NCBI GenBank assembly: GCA_039545355.1 | Contig: BCJJ01000022.1 | Span: forward strand, 558,001-622,000 | Direction: 5' to 3' | Source: Trichosporon coremiiforme | Lineage: Eukaryota > Basidiomycota > Tremellomycetes > Trichosporonales > Trichosporonaceae | DNA: 64,000 nt | Shown here: in pieces, positions 22,166 to 33,330 of the stretch | Numbering within the stretch: the stretch's first letter is position 1 | How the letters are laid out: each line of letters starts with the position of its first letter | Program-made: the position numbers and the translations under genes | Notes under the pieces: model-generated | Seen by the model: the letters and a program-made list of their open reading frames with translations, nothing else | What the model was told of the DNA's origin: nothing | Databases searched by the model: none

Positions 22166-23552
22166 TCAGTACGCGTTCAACCGCAGGCCGTTGACCACAT
22201 CCGACGCGCGCGCATGCCTGTGCGTCGGCGCGTTGTCGATGTACGTCCCGTCCTGCTCCTCTTCCCGTCGTCGTTTCCTGCTCATGTTGGCCGTGAGCTC
22301 GGGGTGTTCCTCAATCGCAGCCCTCTCTCCGTTGATGCGCTTGTTAGGCACAGTCTTGTCCAGGAACTCGTACAGGTCCTTGTGGATGTTGGTGTTGGCG
22401 CGAATGTCGACCCACTTGCCACGGATGTACTGTCGCATCTCGCCGATCTCGGACGCGAGCCTCGCTGTGGAGAGCACGTTCATGCGCTTGTAAACGAGGA
22501 GACAAGCGAACCAGAACTCGACGGGCGCCACGCGTTGCTCAACAACGCCGAAGGACATTTGGAAGAAGTCACGAGCAAGGTGGAGGAGAATGGTGAGCGC
22601 TGCCTCGACCTTCCACCGGAACGCCTGCTCGGGAACGATGCCAGAGTTGAGGAACTTGTCCTCCGAGTTGGCCGTCGGCACGGTGCGCTTCCCATCGTAC
22701 GCCATGTACACAAACGCGGTGAGTATTTGGAACGAGCGCGCACGCTTGACGTCAAACTTGTCGAGGTACGCAACGAAGCCGTCGTCGGCGGTGATGAAGC
22801 GCTTGTCGAGGTCGCGGATCCAGGCCGACATCTCGCCGCCAAGCGCCTGCAGCCTTTCGGCTGACGAGAGCGGCATACCGAGCTGGACACGCTGGAAGAT
22901 GTCGCGCTGTTCCTCCTTTGTCGGGTTCGGGTACTCGACGACCTGGAGCGAGATCTGATCAAACTTGCGCTTCAGCGCCGGGCTCAGCATCTGCCCACCA
23001 CGCACGCCGTGCGCAGTGTACCAGAACTTGTGCCCACTGGGAGACTTAAACGGGATCTTGCCGTCGTAGAAGTTGAGCACCGAAGTACATCGCTGCTTGC
23101 CGTCGATACACACGCGCTCTTCCTCCCCCGTGTTCTCGTTATAGTCGACGGCGAAAATGACTGGCGGCACATAGTAGTTGAGGAAAAGCGACTCGATCAG
23201 GCCCGACTGCTTTTCCTTCGACCACACGACTTGTCGCTGGTAGTCTGGCTCGAGGTTGACGCCGCCCGTGTGAATGAGATCTGAAAGTCAGCCGACGCGA
23301 CGCGCGATGGCAGGGTGAACATTCATTTGGGTGGCGAACCGTCAAGAAGGAATGCTACGTACCATGCAGCTGCCGCAAGTTGACCGTTTTGTATCGCGGC
23401 TCCTGCAGCTGTCCCTTCAGAATCTGGCTCGTCTCGAGGTGGGAGGGCTTGGAGTCCTCGCCGTCGGAGAGGAAGAGCTCGTCTCCCTCATCATCGGAGA
23501 GCTGGTAGTCGGCCCGAGCCGCTTGCTGGCTCGTGGTGCGCCGGGGTGACAT
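22166..23552 (-). CDS. DUF262-domain protein, 434 aa
   Basis: Exons 23363-23552 and 22166-23280, separated by an 82-nt intron, give 434 aa. After an acidic, disordered N-terminus (to about residue 45) comes a DUF262 domain, the nuclease/NTPase fold of bacterial GmrS/ParB-like proteins. The marks are NLEPDYQRQVVWSKEKQS, LIESLFLNYYVPPVIF and the catalytic-type motif CIDGKQRCTSV (residues about 121-131). In bacteria the domain hydrolyses nucleotides in modification-dependent restriction (GmrSD). Eukaryotic copies exist in fungi but their role is not established. The C-terminus is basic (KRRREEE region) and could be a nuclear localisation signal. No restriction partner is nearby. I see no truncation. 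Confidence 0.82.
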
Positions 23553-23900
23553 GGGCGGCGTGGGGAACGCTGCTGCCACGAACGGATGGGGAGAGAGGGA
23601 ACGGGCGAAAGGAGGTGGGCGTCGCGAGAGGGAAGGGAGAGAGAAGGGGGAGAGAAGGGAGAGGGTGGATGGGATCGCGTTAATGAGAAGGACGGATGCC
23701 AAAACAATGTCGTCAGGGGAGTGCGCCCATAGCCGCATACAGGCGCCCTATGGACCGAAATCTCAGTGCGCTCCATGTCGTCGCGTCAACATACCCCGCC
23801 TCCACTTTCACCTCAGCTGAAGACTCGGTCCAGTCACACTCATCTACGCTCCTTCTCTGATTCTCAGAATAGACTGTGATGCATGCAAAGAACCCATAAA
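23553..23900. other. Intergenic region
   Basis: 5' region of the DUF262 gene and 3' UTR of SRP68. The first 130 bp are purine-rich on the plus strand (pyrimidine-rich on the transcribed sense strand), typical of fungal promoters in this window. Confidence 0.6.
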
Positions 23901-25816
23901 CTATCCACGGCCGAACCATCCTCCAAGCCAGCCCTTCTTCTGCTGAGGCTGATCCTCCTCCTCCTCCTCCTCTTCCTCCTGGTGCTGGACCTGCTGCTCG
24001 ATGCTGGGCGTAGCCTGCCTCGTCTCGCGAACGGGCGCCTTGGGAACCGGCGCCGGTTTGGCGGGCTGGCTCTGGCTCTGCTGGACCTTCGGCGGCGCAC
24101 TTCCAGCCAGCTCGAGCAGATCCTCCATAGGCAGATCGATGTAGTTGAACGCCGAGTCGAAGAAGACAGGCTTGGTCACAGTCTGCGCGAACAGTGCCCG
24201 CTTCGCCGCCAGGCTGAGCGCCTTGACGTCCTGCTGCAGTTTGGCTGCCTGCTCGGGCGTGAGCTGGACCACCTCCTCGGCCAGTCCACCCTCCTTCAGT
24301 ACACGAGCTGCCGTGTCGGCACTCTGCTGCGCGGACTGGAGGAGCTCGACGGCGGCAGCGTACCCCGGGTTGGGGAAGAGACACTGCAGACGGGCGAGCG
24401 TGTACGCCTTCGTGGCGGCGTAGTACGCCTCAACCGTCTCGGCGGCACGGCGCGCGCCCTCCCGCTCCTCAACAAGGGGAAGGCCGCGAATCTGCCGCAT
24501 GCTCTGGAGCACCGTGTCGTACAGCTTGACGACGCCCGAGAGCACCTTGACGGCCGCCTCGACGCGTGCACGACCGCCCGCAATCTTCATGGCGGTCGGG
24601 TCCTCGGGGAGCGCATTCGTCGTACCGATAAGCGAGTCGACGAGCAGCAAGTCACGGCGGATACGGTGCGCCAGCAGCTCGAAGGAGATGTACTGGTGCG
24701 CGGTCTGCGCCGCGGCGGCGGCGGTGGACTGGCCAGCGGCACCAACCTGGTCGTCGAGGAGGCGGCGGGCGACCGCCTCCGCGTCGCCGAGAACGCCGAG
24801 CAAACGGTCCCAGGCAGCCATGCCGCCCTTGCCCTTCCCGCCCTGGGCCTTGGCGAGGCGCGCCTGGGCGTCCTGAACGCGGAGCATCGCATCGACAATC
24901 TCGGCAGAGCGGAACTCGACCTTCTGGCCCGCGAAGACGACCTCGTCGAGCGTCCGGCGGCCGGCCTCCATCTCGCCCGCCTTCGTCTCCTCCCTCAGTC
25001 CCTCAACGAGCTGGGCGAGACCGGGGAGAGCCTCCTCGCGCATAGCGGGCTCGATGTCAGCGACGACGGCGTCAATGTCGTGGCTCGCAGCGTTGCCGAG
25101 CTTGTAAGCCGAGAAACGGACGAGGGGGTCGTAGGCGTCCGAGAACTCGACGGCGAGCGCCTGGTCGTGACTGTCGCGCGCGGCGGAGGCGAGGGTGTCA
25201 AGGAGCTCGCGGCGGGCAGCGAGCGCAGCGAGAACGTCGGCGTATTGAGCGCGTTCGAAGGCAAGCTCAGCCTTGACGGAGAGGTAGTAGATGCTAACCT
25301 CGGCCTGGGTCTGGAAGTTGATGCTGGCGCCGTTTTGAGCCAGGGCGGAGGTGATGTCCTGCAGCTCGGTCGCGTACTTGGCCGCCTTGCGGAGCCAGGA
25401 AATCTGCTCCTTGCGCGCAGTACGGGGAGCGCCCTGCTTCGTCGCGAGAGCCTTTAGCTCGTGCGAGTAGGCGAGCGCACGCTCGGCGGAGAAGAGCAGC
25501 AGCTGCAGGTGCTTGGCGTCCTTGACTGTCTCGGGGGTGAGTGCGGGGGCAGCCTTGAACTGCTTGCCCTTTCCGTTCGTCAGGCCAGTCGACTGCCTCA
25601 GTCGGTGCAGCTTGTTCGCGCAGTGGTGGCTGCAAAGTTAGCTAGGGATCTGGACAGCTGAAGCGAGGAAGACGCACCGGTACCGCTCATTGTCGCCATT
25701 GCGGAGGCCGTAAACGGCGCGCTCGCGCGAGAGAAGGTTGAGAACTGTCTGTCAGCTGTAGTGAAACCATCTACTAGCTCACGCTTGAAGGAAAGCGAGG
25801 GGTTCTCCTTGCCCAT
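23901..25816 (-). CDS. SRP68: Signal recognition particle subunit SRP68, 609 aa
   Basis: Exons 25783-25816, 25678-25744 and 23901-25629 give 609 aa, close to the human length of about 620-630. SRP68 binds SRP RNA and pairs with SRP72, targeting ribosomes to the ER. The N-terminal RNA-binding region shows NGDNERYRHHCANKLHRLRQ followed by a lysine-rich loop and the conserved LLLFSAERALAYSHELK helix. The middle is all helical (TPR-like). The C-terminal end carries a Gln/Glu-rich tract and finishes in GWLGGWFGRG. Two introns of 38 and 48 nt lie in the first 110 coding bases. The start is fixed by MGKENPSLSFKR. The gene is divergent to LSM7, with 259 bp between start codons. Confidence 0.9.
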
Positions 25817-26075
25817 GATGAGTGTTGTGGTCAGACGATCGAGGTGAACCGCGTCTTCCTTGGCGGTGGACGTCAGACCCGGCTCGCTCTACCCTGGCTA
25901 GATTCCGCTGGCAGTGGCTTTGGCTGATTCAATTTCGGTGGAGGGCTGATTTGCTTCCGCACGTCATGTTGTTCCACCATCCATACCTCCCATCCAGAAG
26001 GAGGTCAATAGTCGTGCTCGCTTGCTCGCTGTCTGCAACTCATCCTCCCCACCCTCACCCTAACTAACAATCAAC
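25817..26075. promoter_or_regulatory. Shared divergent promoter of SRP68 and LSM7
   Basis: Only 259 bp separate the two start codons, so both promoters must lie here. The LSM7 side ends in a C/T-rich tract followed by TAACTAACAATCAAC before the ATG. No TATA box is evident. Confidence 0.6.
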
Positions 26076-26653
26076 ATGTCTTCTCGAGTAAGCTGGAGTG
26101 ATCGGTGGGGTAAGCTGACAGACAGGGAGGTCGCGGTGGCGGCCGAGGCGGACGCGGCGGAAAGCAGGACGGCGGCGAGCGCAAGAAGCGGGAATCCATC
26201 CTCAACCTCGCGCAGTATGTCGACCAGAGCATCCGGGTCAAGTTCCTCGGAGGACGGGAAGGTGCGTACGCTGCGCCGCTAGGCGCTGCTGCCGAGCGGT
26301 GCCGCTGCCTGCGAAAGCAAGCTGAGCTGTCGTCAAGACGCGACAAGCTGAGGTCTTGGTGTGTGAGCTGACAACAGTCACGGGCGTGCTCAAGGGCTAC
26401 GACCAGCTCATGAACCTGGTCATGGACGAGGTTGTCGAGACGTATGAGAGTGAGCTTACTTGCGCGCCGTCAAGCTAACAATAGACGACGCCATGCCCCC
26501 GCGCAACCTTGGTCTCGTCGTTCTCCGCGGCCCGAACGTCGTGCTCATCTCGCCGACCGACGGATCAGCCGGTGAGTATGCGTAGACGCTAGCTATTTGA
26601 TCAGGTTTTGGAGCTAACAGTGCACAGAGATCGAGAACCCGTTCGGAGCGTAG
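26076..26653 (+). CDS. LSM7: U6 snRNA-associated Sm-like protein LSm7, 110 aa
   Basis: Five exons: 26076-26087, 26126-26261, 26378-26449, 26485-26571, 26628-26653. The product of 110 aa is a subunit of the Lsm1-7 (mRNA decapping) and Lsm2-8 (U6 snRNP) rings. Sm1 is seen as IRVKFLGGREVTGVLKGYD and Sm2 as LGLVVLRGPNVVLISP. The family start KRESILNLAQYVD is present. Ahead of it is a Gly/Arg stretch (GGRGGGRGGRGG), which is longer than in yeast and resembles an RGG RNA-binding tail. The first exon has only four codons. Introns are 38, 116, 35 and 56 nt. It converges on MED14 with 95 bp between stop codons. Confidence 0.95.
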
Positions 26654-26748
26654 ACATTAGTGTAGAGATAATGGCAAAAGATTGATGCATCATGTATTCT
26701 ATCCTCACGGCGGCCCGGCTCGCGGCACGGGCAGCCTCTCACCCCTTC

Positions 26749-29700
26749 TCACTTGGCCGGATACGCGGCCACCTGCGTCTCAATATCCGCCACCATGGCG
26801 CGGAGCACGTCCTGGAGCACGGTCGCCGCGCACATGAGCGTGGCGCCATTATCCAATTTAATAGCAGGGGGCAGGGGCATGCCGACCGCGCGGCCGTTTG
26901 CGATCTGGACCTGTTTCGCCTTGGGTGTGCGCTGCAGGTCGGCGCGCGGCGTCTTGGGCGTCTTGGGCGTGATCGCTACTCCCGGCGTGCTCATGGCCGG
27001 CGTGCCGACCTTGGCAAGCCGTGCGGCCTGGTATCCCTTCTGCACGACGCGGTCAAAGTTGGGAATAGGCGTAAGCACGCCACAGCTGAGGTCGACCTGC
27101 TCATTGGGCGGGCGGGGGCGGGCGCCGTCCGATAACAGGAAGGAACGACAGTTGCCACTGAGAGTAATGTCGAGAGCGAAACGGGTCGTCCCGAATTGGT
27201 CCCAGACGAAGCGGTAGTCGAACACTGATCGCACGACTAGGGCCGGGAACTCGCTCGCGCTCTGCGTCCGCAGCGTCTCCTGTTCCAGGAGCAGGGGGAG
27301 GGTCGCGCGCAAGAGACTGATAAACTGCTTCCCGTTGCTGCCCAGGGCGTCGCGGACGTAGGACGGTTGCGCGGTGAGCTCGTTCAGGTGGTGCGAGAGC
27401 AGGGGCGCGAGCAGCTGGTGCGGGCTCGCGCTCTCATCACTCTTGAAGAAGGACACCTCGTACGAGTCGCTCGTGGGCGTGTACGTGATCGCGACCTGGA
27501 AGCCGTCCCAGTACTGCAGCGTCGCGGTGCAGAGGTCGAAACTGAGCATGCGCACGTCGCGGTACGCCTCGGTCTTGTTGAGACGGTTGACCTCGCCGGC
27601 GACAATGATGACCTTGGACAGGCGCTCCCACTGTTCCAGGAAGTCGGGGACGCACTTGGCAATGTTGGGCGCGTGGAAGCGGACCGTTGACGTGGCCTGG
27701 TCGTACTTGATCCCCTCGGCGCGAGAGGCTGAAGAGGACGCAGGGTCCACGCCACTCGCGGCCGCCTCGTCGTTGCTCATCGACGCTTGCTGCAGGCGCA
27801 CAATCGTCTCGGCACTGCACTTGGACCCCTTCCACCAGTCCTTCAGCACAAAGTAGACCTGCGGCGCCGCCACCTCGGTCGCCCGCCCGTCTTTGAACAG
27901 GTCGCTCGCGTTCACGCAAATGTACGGCACCATGCCCGCGAGCGCGGAGCGGCTGAACGGCGCAGGGAAGTCGGACTCGTCCGGATACCGCGGGATGTAG
28001 GGGATGCCGCGGTCCTTGAGCTGCTGCTCGACAATGGTCTGCGCAACGAGCGCGTTGCAGTAGAAGAACATGTCGCGCAGATCTTTCGCCTTGACATCGA
28101 AACGGCACTTGACCGCCTGCGCCTGCTCGGCCTGGGCGTCGTTCCAGGCGTCGCTCGCCTGCTGCACCTCGTCCTCGTCCCGCGCCCGCTTGTGCGCCTT
28201 TGTCCGCCGCCGCTCCATCAGCTTCTGCAGGTCGATCGGCGTCCGATCCCCGATGGCCATGCGGTATCCGCCGTTCTCCATCGGAACGCGGAGCAGCCAC
28301 AGCAGCTCGTACGCGACGCCCTCTGGGGTGATCTTGGACACGAAGTAGTGCGACTGGCTCACAGCGAGAGGTACGAAAATTGTCGATGACGGCTGCAGGT
28401 CCGTCTTGGTGAGCTCGTGCGAGCGCAGCGGGATGCGCCGCGTCGGCTGCATGCCCAGCTGCCGCATCTTGTCCTCGATCGTCTCGAGGATCACGGCCGT
28501 GATCAACCGGTGCAGGTCGTCGGCGAGGCGCGTCTTCTGATCGTTGACCGACGCAGTGGCGAGCTTGGTCTGTAACAGGCGCTTGTTCTCGAGCACCTGT
28601 CCGCTGTCCTTCATGCTGTCCTCGATCTCGATGAGACCCGTCGTCGCCGACACGGACACGGTGAAGTGAGCCTCGCCCTGCGTGGGCGGGAGCGGGATGA
28701 TGAACTGCACCGGGCGAGCAGCGGACTCGGACTCGACGAGCTTGGGGAGGTTGAGCGGATCGAGAGCGAGGCGGGGGTTCGCAAGCAGTGGCGAGAACGT
28801 GGAGCGCGCAATGAACGAGGCGTGAGCCTTTGTCGCCGTTCCCAAGATCTCCTTCATGCTGAGTCCGGCAGAGTCCTGTGTCGCAGTCAGTAGCTGCCTC
28901 AACGAGGAATGGGGCGAATTCAAACTCACGATCCGTAGCAGCGATCCGTCCATCTGGTTGCCAGCCTTGAGGCCGCCGCCGGTCCCGGCGTCCCCGACCG
29001 TCCATTTCACCGAGAGCTCGAGCCCAACGGGGCGATCGGCAGGCACGTCCGAGCCAGCGGAGACTTCGCGGAGGAGGCGCTCCGCGTCGCTGATCGGCGT
29101 CTTACTTTCCGTGATCGCAAAAGTGATGACGCCCCCGACGATCGGCGTGCTGGGCCCTCCGGGTCGCTTCTGGCCTGGCGCCGTCTGCCGCGGTCGCACC
29201 CAGTACTTGAGCGTGAGCTCCTTTTTGGCGCGGTCAATGTCGACGATGAGCTGGTTCCGGTAGGTCTGCTGCGAGAGCGTGAGCGCCTGTGAGAACAGCA
29301 CCTCGAGCTGGTACGAGAGCGACAAGTGCTGCAGGAAGTTGGTCACCCGCACAAGCGGCGCGTCCACCGCCCCCTCCTTGCCCTCTGGTATCGGTCGCGG
29401 CTCGAGAATGTCCTTGTTGACCATGTCGAGGATCTGCTGCCGCTCGTCTGGCGCGAAGCCCTTCTTCTGGCCCTTGGCCGTCCACTCCCACTCGACTCCC
29501 GTAAGCCACCACCGCGCGTCGTCGTCGAAGCCGGCGACGGTCAGCTGTGCGCGCCATCCCGCCTCGCCGCCGCCACGGACATATGCTCGTCCATCAGCGA
29601 CCTTTTCAACAACGAGGCTCGGCGGGAGGTAGTCGAGGCACCGTAACCGATACAGGAGATGTTCGTTCAGCTTCTCGACCGTGTCGAGGACAGTGGCGGG

Positions 29701-30487
29701 TTTCAGCTTCGGGCGGGGAACAAAGCTCTCCTCGAGCATGCTCGGCAGGCGGGTGTAGTTGCCAGAGCTTCGGAGCGACATGGCCGTCAAGAGGTCCGCG
29801 TTGCGCTCTCGCAGTGTCTCGACCATACTGGTGACATGGCGGATGTGGTCGATCGCGGCCTCGTGCTGGGCGTTCTGGTGCTCGAGGAACTGCTGTATCC
29901 TCCTCGCGTCCGTGACCTTGCCGCGTTGCTGCTCCTCGGGTTTCTTAATCGGAAGAGAAGACGGGCTGGTGTCGTTTGACTCGCCATTCGAGTGCGGGGT
30001 CGGGAAGGAGTGCGCGGCGATGGCGAGCTGGGAGCTCGCCGGCGCGCTCGAGGGCATGTCGACCGAAGCCTTCCATCGCAGCACCGCGAGATACTTGAGC
30101 ACCGCCTGCCTCGTCGACTTGGCGTACTCGATGATCTGCTTCGGCTTCTGCCGCATTGCGAGCGGCGGGAGCCTGTTTGTTCAGCTTCGAAGTGCTGTTG
30201 TATACTCACGTCTGCTCAACGAGCACCTTCATGTCGCCATATCCCTTGCGGGAGAGACGGTCAAGCATCGGACCAAGAGGCACATTCTCCGTGTCCCAGT
30301 ACGGCGGGAGCTCCTCGTCAATCTGCTCCGGCGTCGGCGTCGGATACCGGAAGTACGGGTTGGGACCGAGTTGCGGATTCCTGCTAGACGACGCGACGGG
30401 CTGGGGGAGCTGGTGCAGGGCAGCTGGAGGCTGCGTCGGTGGGCCCGAGGGGCTCTGCGCGCCGTCCGGCACGCGCGAGTACGACAT
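26749..30487 (-). CDS. MED14: Mediator complex subunit 14, 1215 aa
   Basis: Exons 30210-30487, 28930-30172 and 26749-28875 give 1215 aa. MED14 (yeast Rgr1) is the backbone subunit linking the head, middle and tail of Mediator in RNA polymerase II transcription. The conserved N-terminal block is split by the first intron: DMKVLVEQT continues into LPPLAMRQKPKQIIEYAKST and LKYLAVLRW. This is the MED14 hallmark. The N-terminal 90 residues are Pro/Ser-rich. The second intron (28876-28929) is 54 nt with GTGAGT, CTGAC and CAG, contains no stop and is a multiple of three. If retained it adds 18 residues (1233 aa). The divergent neighbour is FAD synthase. Confidence 0.92.
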
Positions 30488-31098
30488 GGCCGAGAGCTCG
30501 ATGTGGTGGGGGTCGAGGTGGCTCGGTCAGGCGAGAAGTCGGTCGAAGGCGGAGCGAGATGGGTGGAGGGGAGGCCGGAAGGTCGGGGGCCAGGTTTTGA
30601 TGGGAAGGGATGTGGAGGGAGCAAGGGGGGTAGTGTACAGGCCTCAGGAGGTGGATGTGGGCATTCTTTTGTTGGTGGGGCGTGGTGTTGATACAATGGG
30701 GTGCACGATGTCGATGGAGTGAGTTGTTGGTTGATGGGTGTGGTTGTCTGTTGCAAGAACGGAGGCGACAGACGAAACCGACATGACCCAGGCTCAGGCT
30801 GCTTGGCTGCAGGCGGACGAGGGCGAGAACACTGCCAGGCTGCAGGCGGGTGACAGTTAGGCCCGCGGAAGTAAATCTGCCCAGCCTGCACACCTGCAAC
30901 ACGCCTCGCACGTGGCCCGGACCCGTGTCTACCGTCTGCCGCCAGCGCCGCACGCCGCATCAACCCGGCAATCCGCGCTTACCCAGTCTCGCTAATCATT
31001 AAGTCGGCCCGCAACAGCGCAAAAGTGTGTCTTGACTGTCACCTTCCACACCCTCCACGCCTCCCGACAAACGACCCGCAACGACACACACCAAAGTC
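30488..31098. promoter_or_regulatory. Divergent intergenic region of MED14 and FAD synthase
   Basis: 611 bp separate the start codons of two oppositely directed genes. The MED14 side is purine-rich on the plus strand. The region between about 30780 and 30950 contains several GCAGGC/CTGCAGGC boxes. No TATA box is clear. Confidence 0.5.
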
Positions 31099-32937
31099 AT
31101 GCGCAACCGCATCTCTGGAGAGGAGCTCCACCGCGTCCTCGACAGGGCTCGTGTCAGGGACGCCCTCGGCCAGAAGATTGAAAAGGCGATAGAGCTTATC
31201 GACGGCGTGCTGGAGGATTTAGGGTGAGTCGAAGGAGTGAGCGCAGCGAGCGGCATGAACGGCGAGTGGCAGTGAATCGCATACGGCTGGACACTGTGTG
31301 AAGCAGCAGTCTTCAGACTGGTTACAGCTGCTTCTCTACCTGATGGGCCAGCTAGGTTTAAACGATCTCGCTGGAACTTAGGCCGAAGGACAAGCTCGGA
31401 GCTTGCCGACGACGACTGCTGGACCCGGACTACTTTGCCTGACGATGGCGAGATAGCTATTATTCTATGGGCTTCGGCATCGTCGGCGGTACGAGCGTAG
31501 CCCAAGCTGGGCATGGAGCTGTATGCTCGCCCGTTCTCCGAAGCCCTTCTCGGCGCTCCCCGTCCACACCTTTCAAAGCTATTCGCAGTGCGACAAGCTA
31601 ACGCCGCAGCGAGGAAGCAGTCGCCCTCTCCTTCAACGGCGGCAAGGACTGCACCGTCCTGCTCCACATCTTCGCTGCAGTCCTCTACGCGCGGCACACG
31701 GGCGTCGACCTGCCGCACGCCGCGATGCCCGACGTCTCCGTGCCCAGCTCGCCAGTCCAGGAGAAGGAGCCCACAGACGAACAGCGGTGTATCTGGGACC
31801 GACCCCTCGCTGCGCCGCCACCCCTCCCGCCCATTCCGAACTTGGATCTGAGGGGACAATCAGAGCACGCGACGCACCACGAGCCGACCTGTTCGCCCAG
31901 TCCTGAGCCTGATTCGCCTATGTCGCCTGGTGTCGACTTGGGCACGTCGGTGGGCTCGCTTGGAGAGGTCATCTCGGGCAGCGCGGGCAGCGTGGGTGGT
32001 GTGTCCCACGCCGGACATCCAGGACGAGTGGGCGAGACGGACGAAGAACGAAGAAAGCGGAGAGAAACCCGTCGGAAAGAGCGCGAAGCGGCCAGAGAAA
32101 GCCGACGGAAACCACGCCAGCTCCTGCGCAGTGTGTACTTCACCGCACCGAACCCATTCCCGGAACTGGAGGAGTTTGTGCTTTCCGAAGTACAGCTCTA
32201 TGGCCTGGATTTGTACCGTTTCGGAGGGGGCATGAAGGCTGCCCTTGGGGCGTACCTCAGTTGCGAGGGGGGGAAGGACATCAAGGCGATTCTTCTGGGA
32301 ACAAGGCAGAATGATCCAAACGGAAGTAAGTGGACCGGAGCGAGCGCAGCAAGCGTAGCGAGCGGAGGGCACGCTGGTCCCTTCCGCTTCACAGTGCCCC
32401 TCTGTATCGCTTGAGTATCGCTTGAGTTATCGCTTGAGTATCGCTTGAGAAGGGCGATCACCCAGGTTGGAAGTGCTAAGGCTGACCAACATCACAGAGG
32501 TGGAGCCACTGGCGCCCACAGACCCTTCGTGGCCGCAAGTGCTCCGCGTCCACCCCGTGTTGGACTGGAGCTACGCCGAGGTCTGGGATTTCCTCCGCGA
32601 GTTAGACGTGCCGACCTGCGTGCTGTATGACGAGGGCTACACCTCTTTGGGAAGTACGCACAACACGTTGAGGAATCCGCTGCTGCGGAATGACGATGGG
32701 AGCTATAAGCCCGCTTGGATGCGTACGTATCTGCATGAGAGAGGGGGGGTTGTGCATAGCTGATGGACAGTCACCGACCCGAATCAGGAGAGAGCAGGCC
32801 GCATCAAGTCCAAACCGCCTACGGCCTGTCCGACTCCCTCGATTACGCCCGTCCCGACTCCAGCGGCAGCTGCGGCAGCTTCGGCAGCTCCAGCACCCCC
32901 GGCAGCCCCAGCAGCTCCAGCGCAGCCGGCCCCATAG
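31099..32937 (+). CDS. FAD1: FAD synthase (FMN adenylyltransferase), 410 aa
   Basis: Exons 31099-31223, 31610-32325, 32498-32722 and 32771-32937 give 410 aa. The enzyme joins FMN and ATP to FAD and belongs to the PAPS-reductase/ATP pyrophosphatase fold. Seen: the P-loop-like SFNGGKDCTVLLH (about residue 49), FFA-like LYGLDLYRFGGGMK, KAILLGTRQNDPNG, and HPVLDWSYAEVWDFLREL followed by YDEGYTSLGS, which bind ATP and flavin. The last exon gives LTDPNQERAGR, which fits the family C-terminus; without that splice the frame would end a few codons earlier. Between about residues 80 and 205 sits a Ser/Pro- and charge-rich insertion absent from yeast Fad1 (about 306 aa). The C-terminus has an Ala/Pro tail. 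Intron 1 (386 nt) is long for this genome. Confidence 0.9.
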
Positions 32938-33330
32938 ACCTCACCTGCTTGTCGTCCTCATAGCCTAGGTCTTGCATCGGAGATGCCACAGACGTATCCC
33001 ACACAGACGCAAGTGTACACTAAAACGATGCATTGCATGAGCTCCATGGCTTTTACGTTGTAGACTTCAGTACCAAAACCCAGCACCCAAACTTAAACCT
33101 CATACCCAAACCTAGCACCCAAACTGAGAATAAAAAGAAACTTGTATTTGCTGTTGTGTGTTGTGTGAAATTGTCGAAAGCCTCCAGATCGGTCACTGTC
33201 CTATCGTCCTGACGTCCTAACGTCCTCCGCTGCATCCCGCTACGCCTCGCCAGCTTCACTGGGCACAGACGCGGAGAGCCGGACGGAGAGGGCGCGGCAC
33301 TCGTTCGGCAACGGTGCGAGCACCGTCACC
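32938..33330. other. 3' intergenic region of two convergent genes, with short repeats
   Basis: Holds the 3' ends of FAD synthase (+) and the RRM gene (-). At about 33066-33130 there are four irregularly spaced copies of a CCCAAAC/CCCAGC element (for example CACCCAAAC and TACCCAAAC). On the minus strand they read GTTTGGGT, which is only loosely telomere-like. Confidence 0.6.

Noticed and set aside
23883..25457. 524-codon plus-strand frame
   Set aside because: Antisense shadow of SRP68 caused by GC-rich codon use.
33066..33130. Interstitial telomere repeat
   Set aside because: The GTTTGGGT-like copies are irregular and do not form a tandem TTAGGG-type array.
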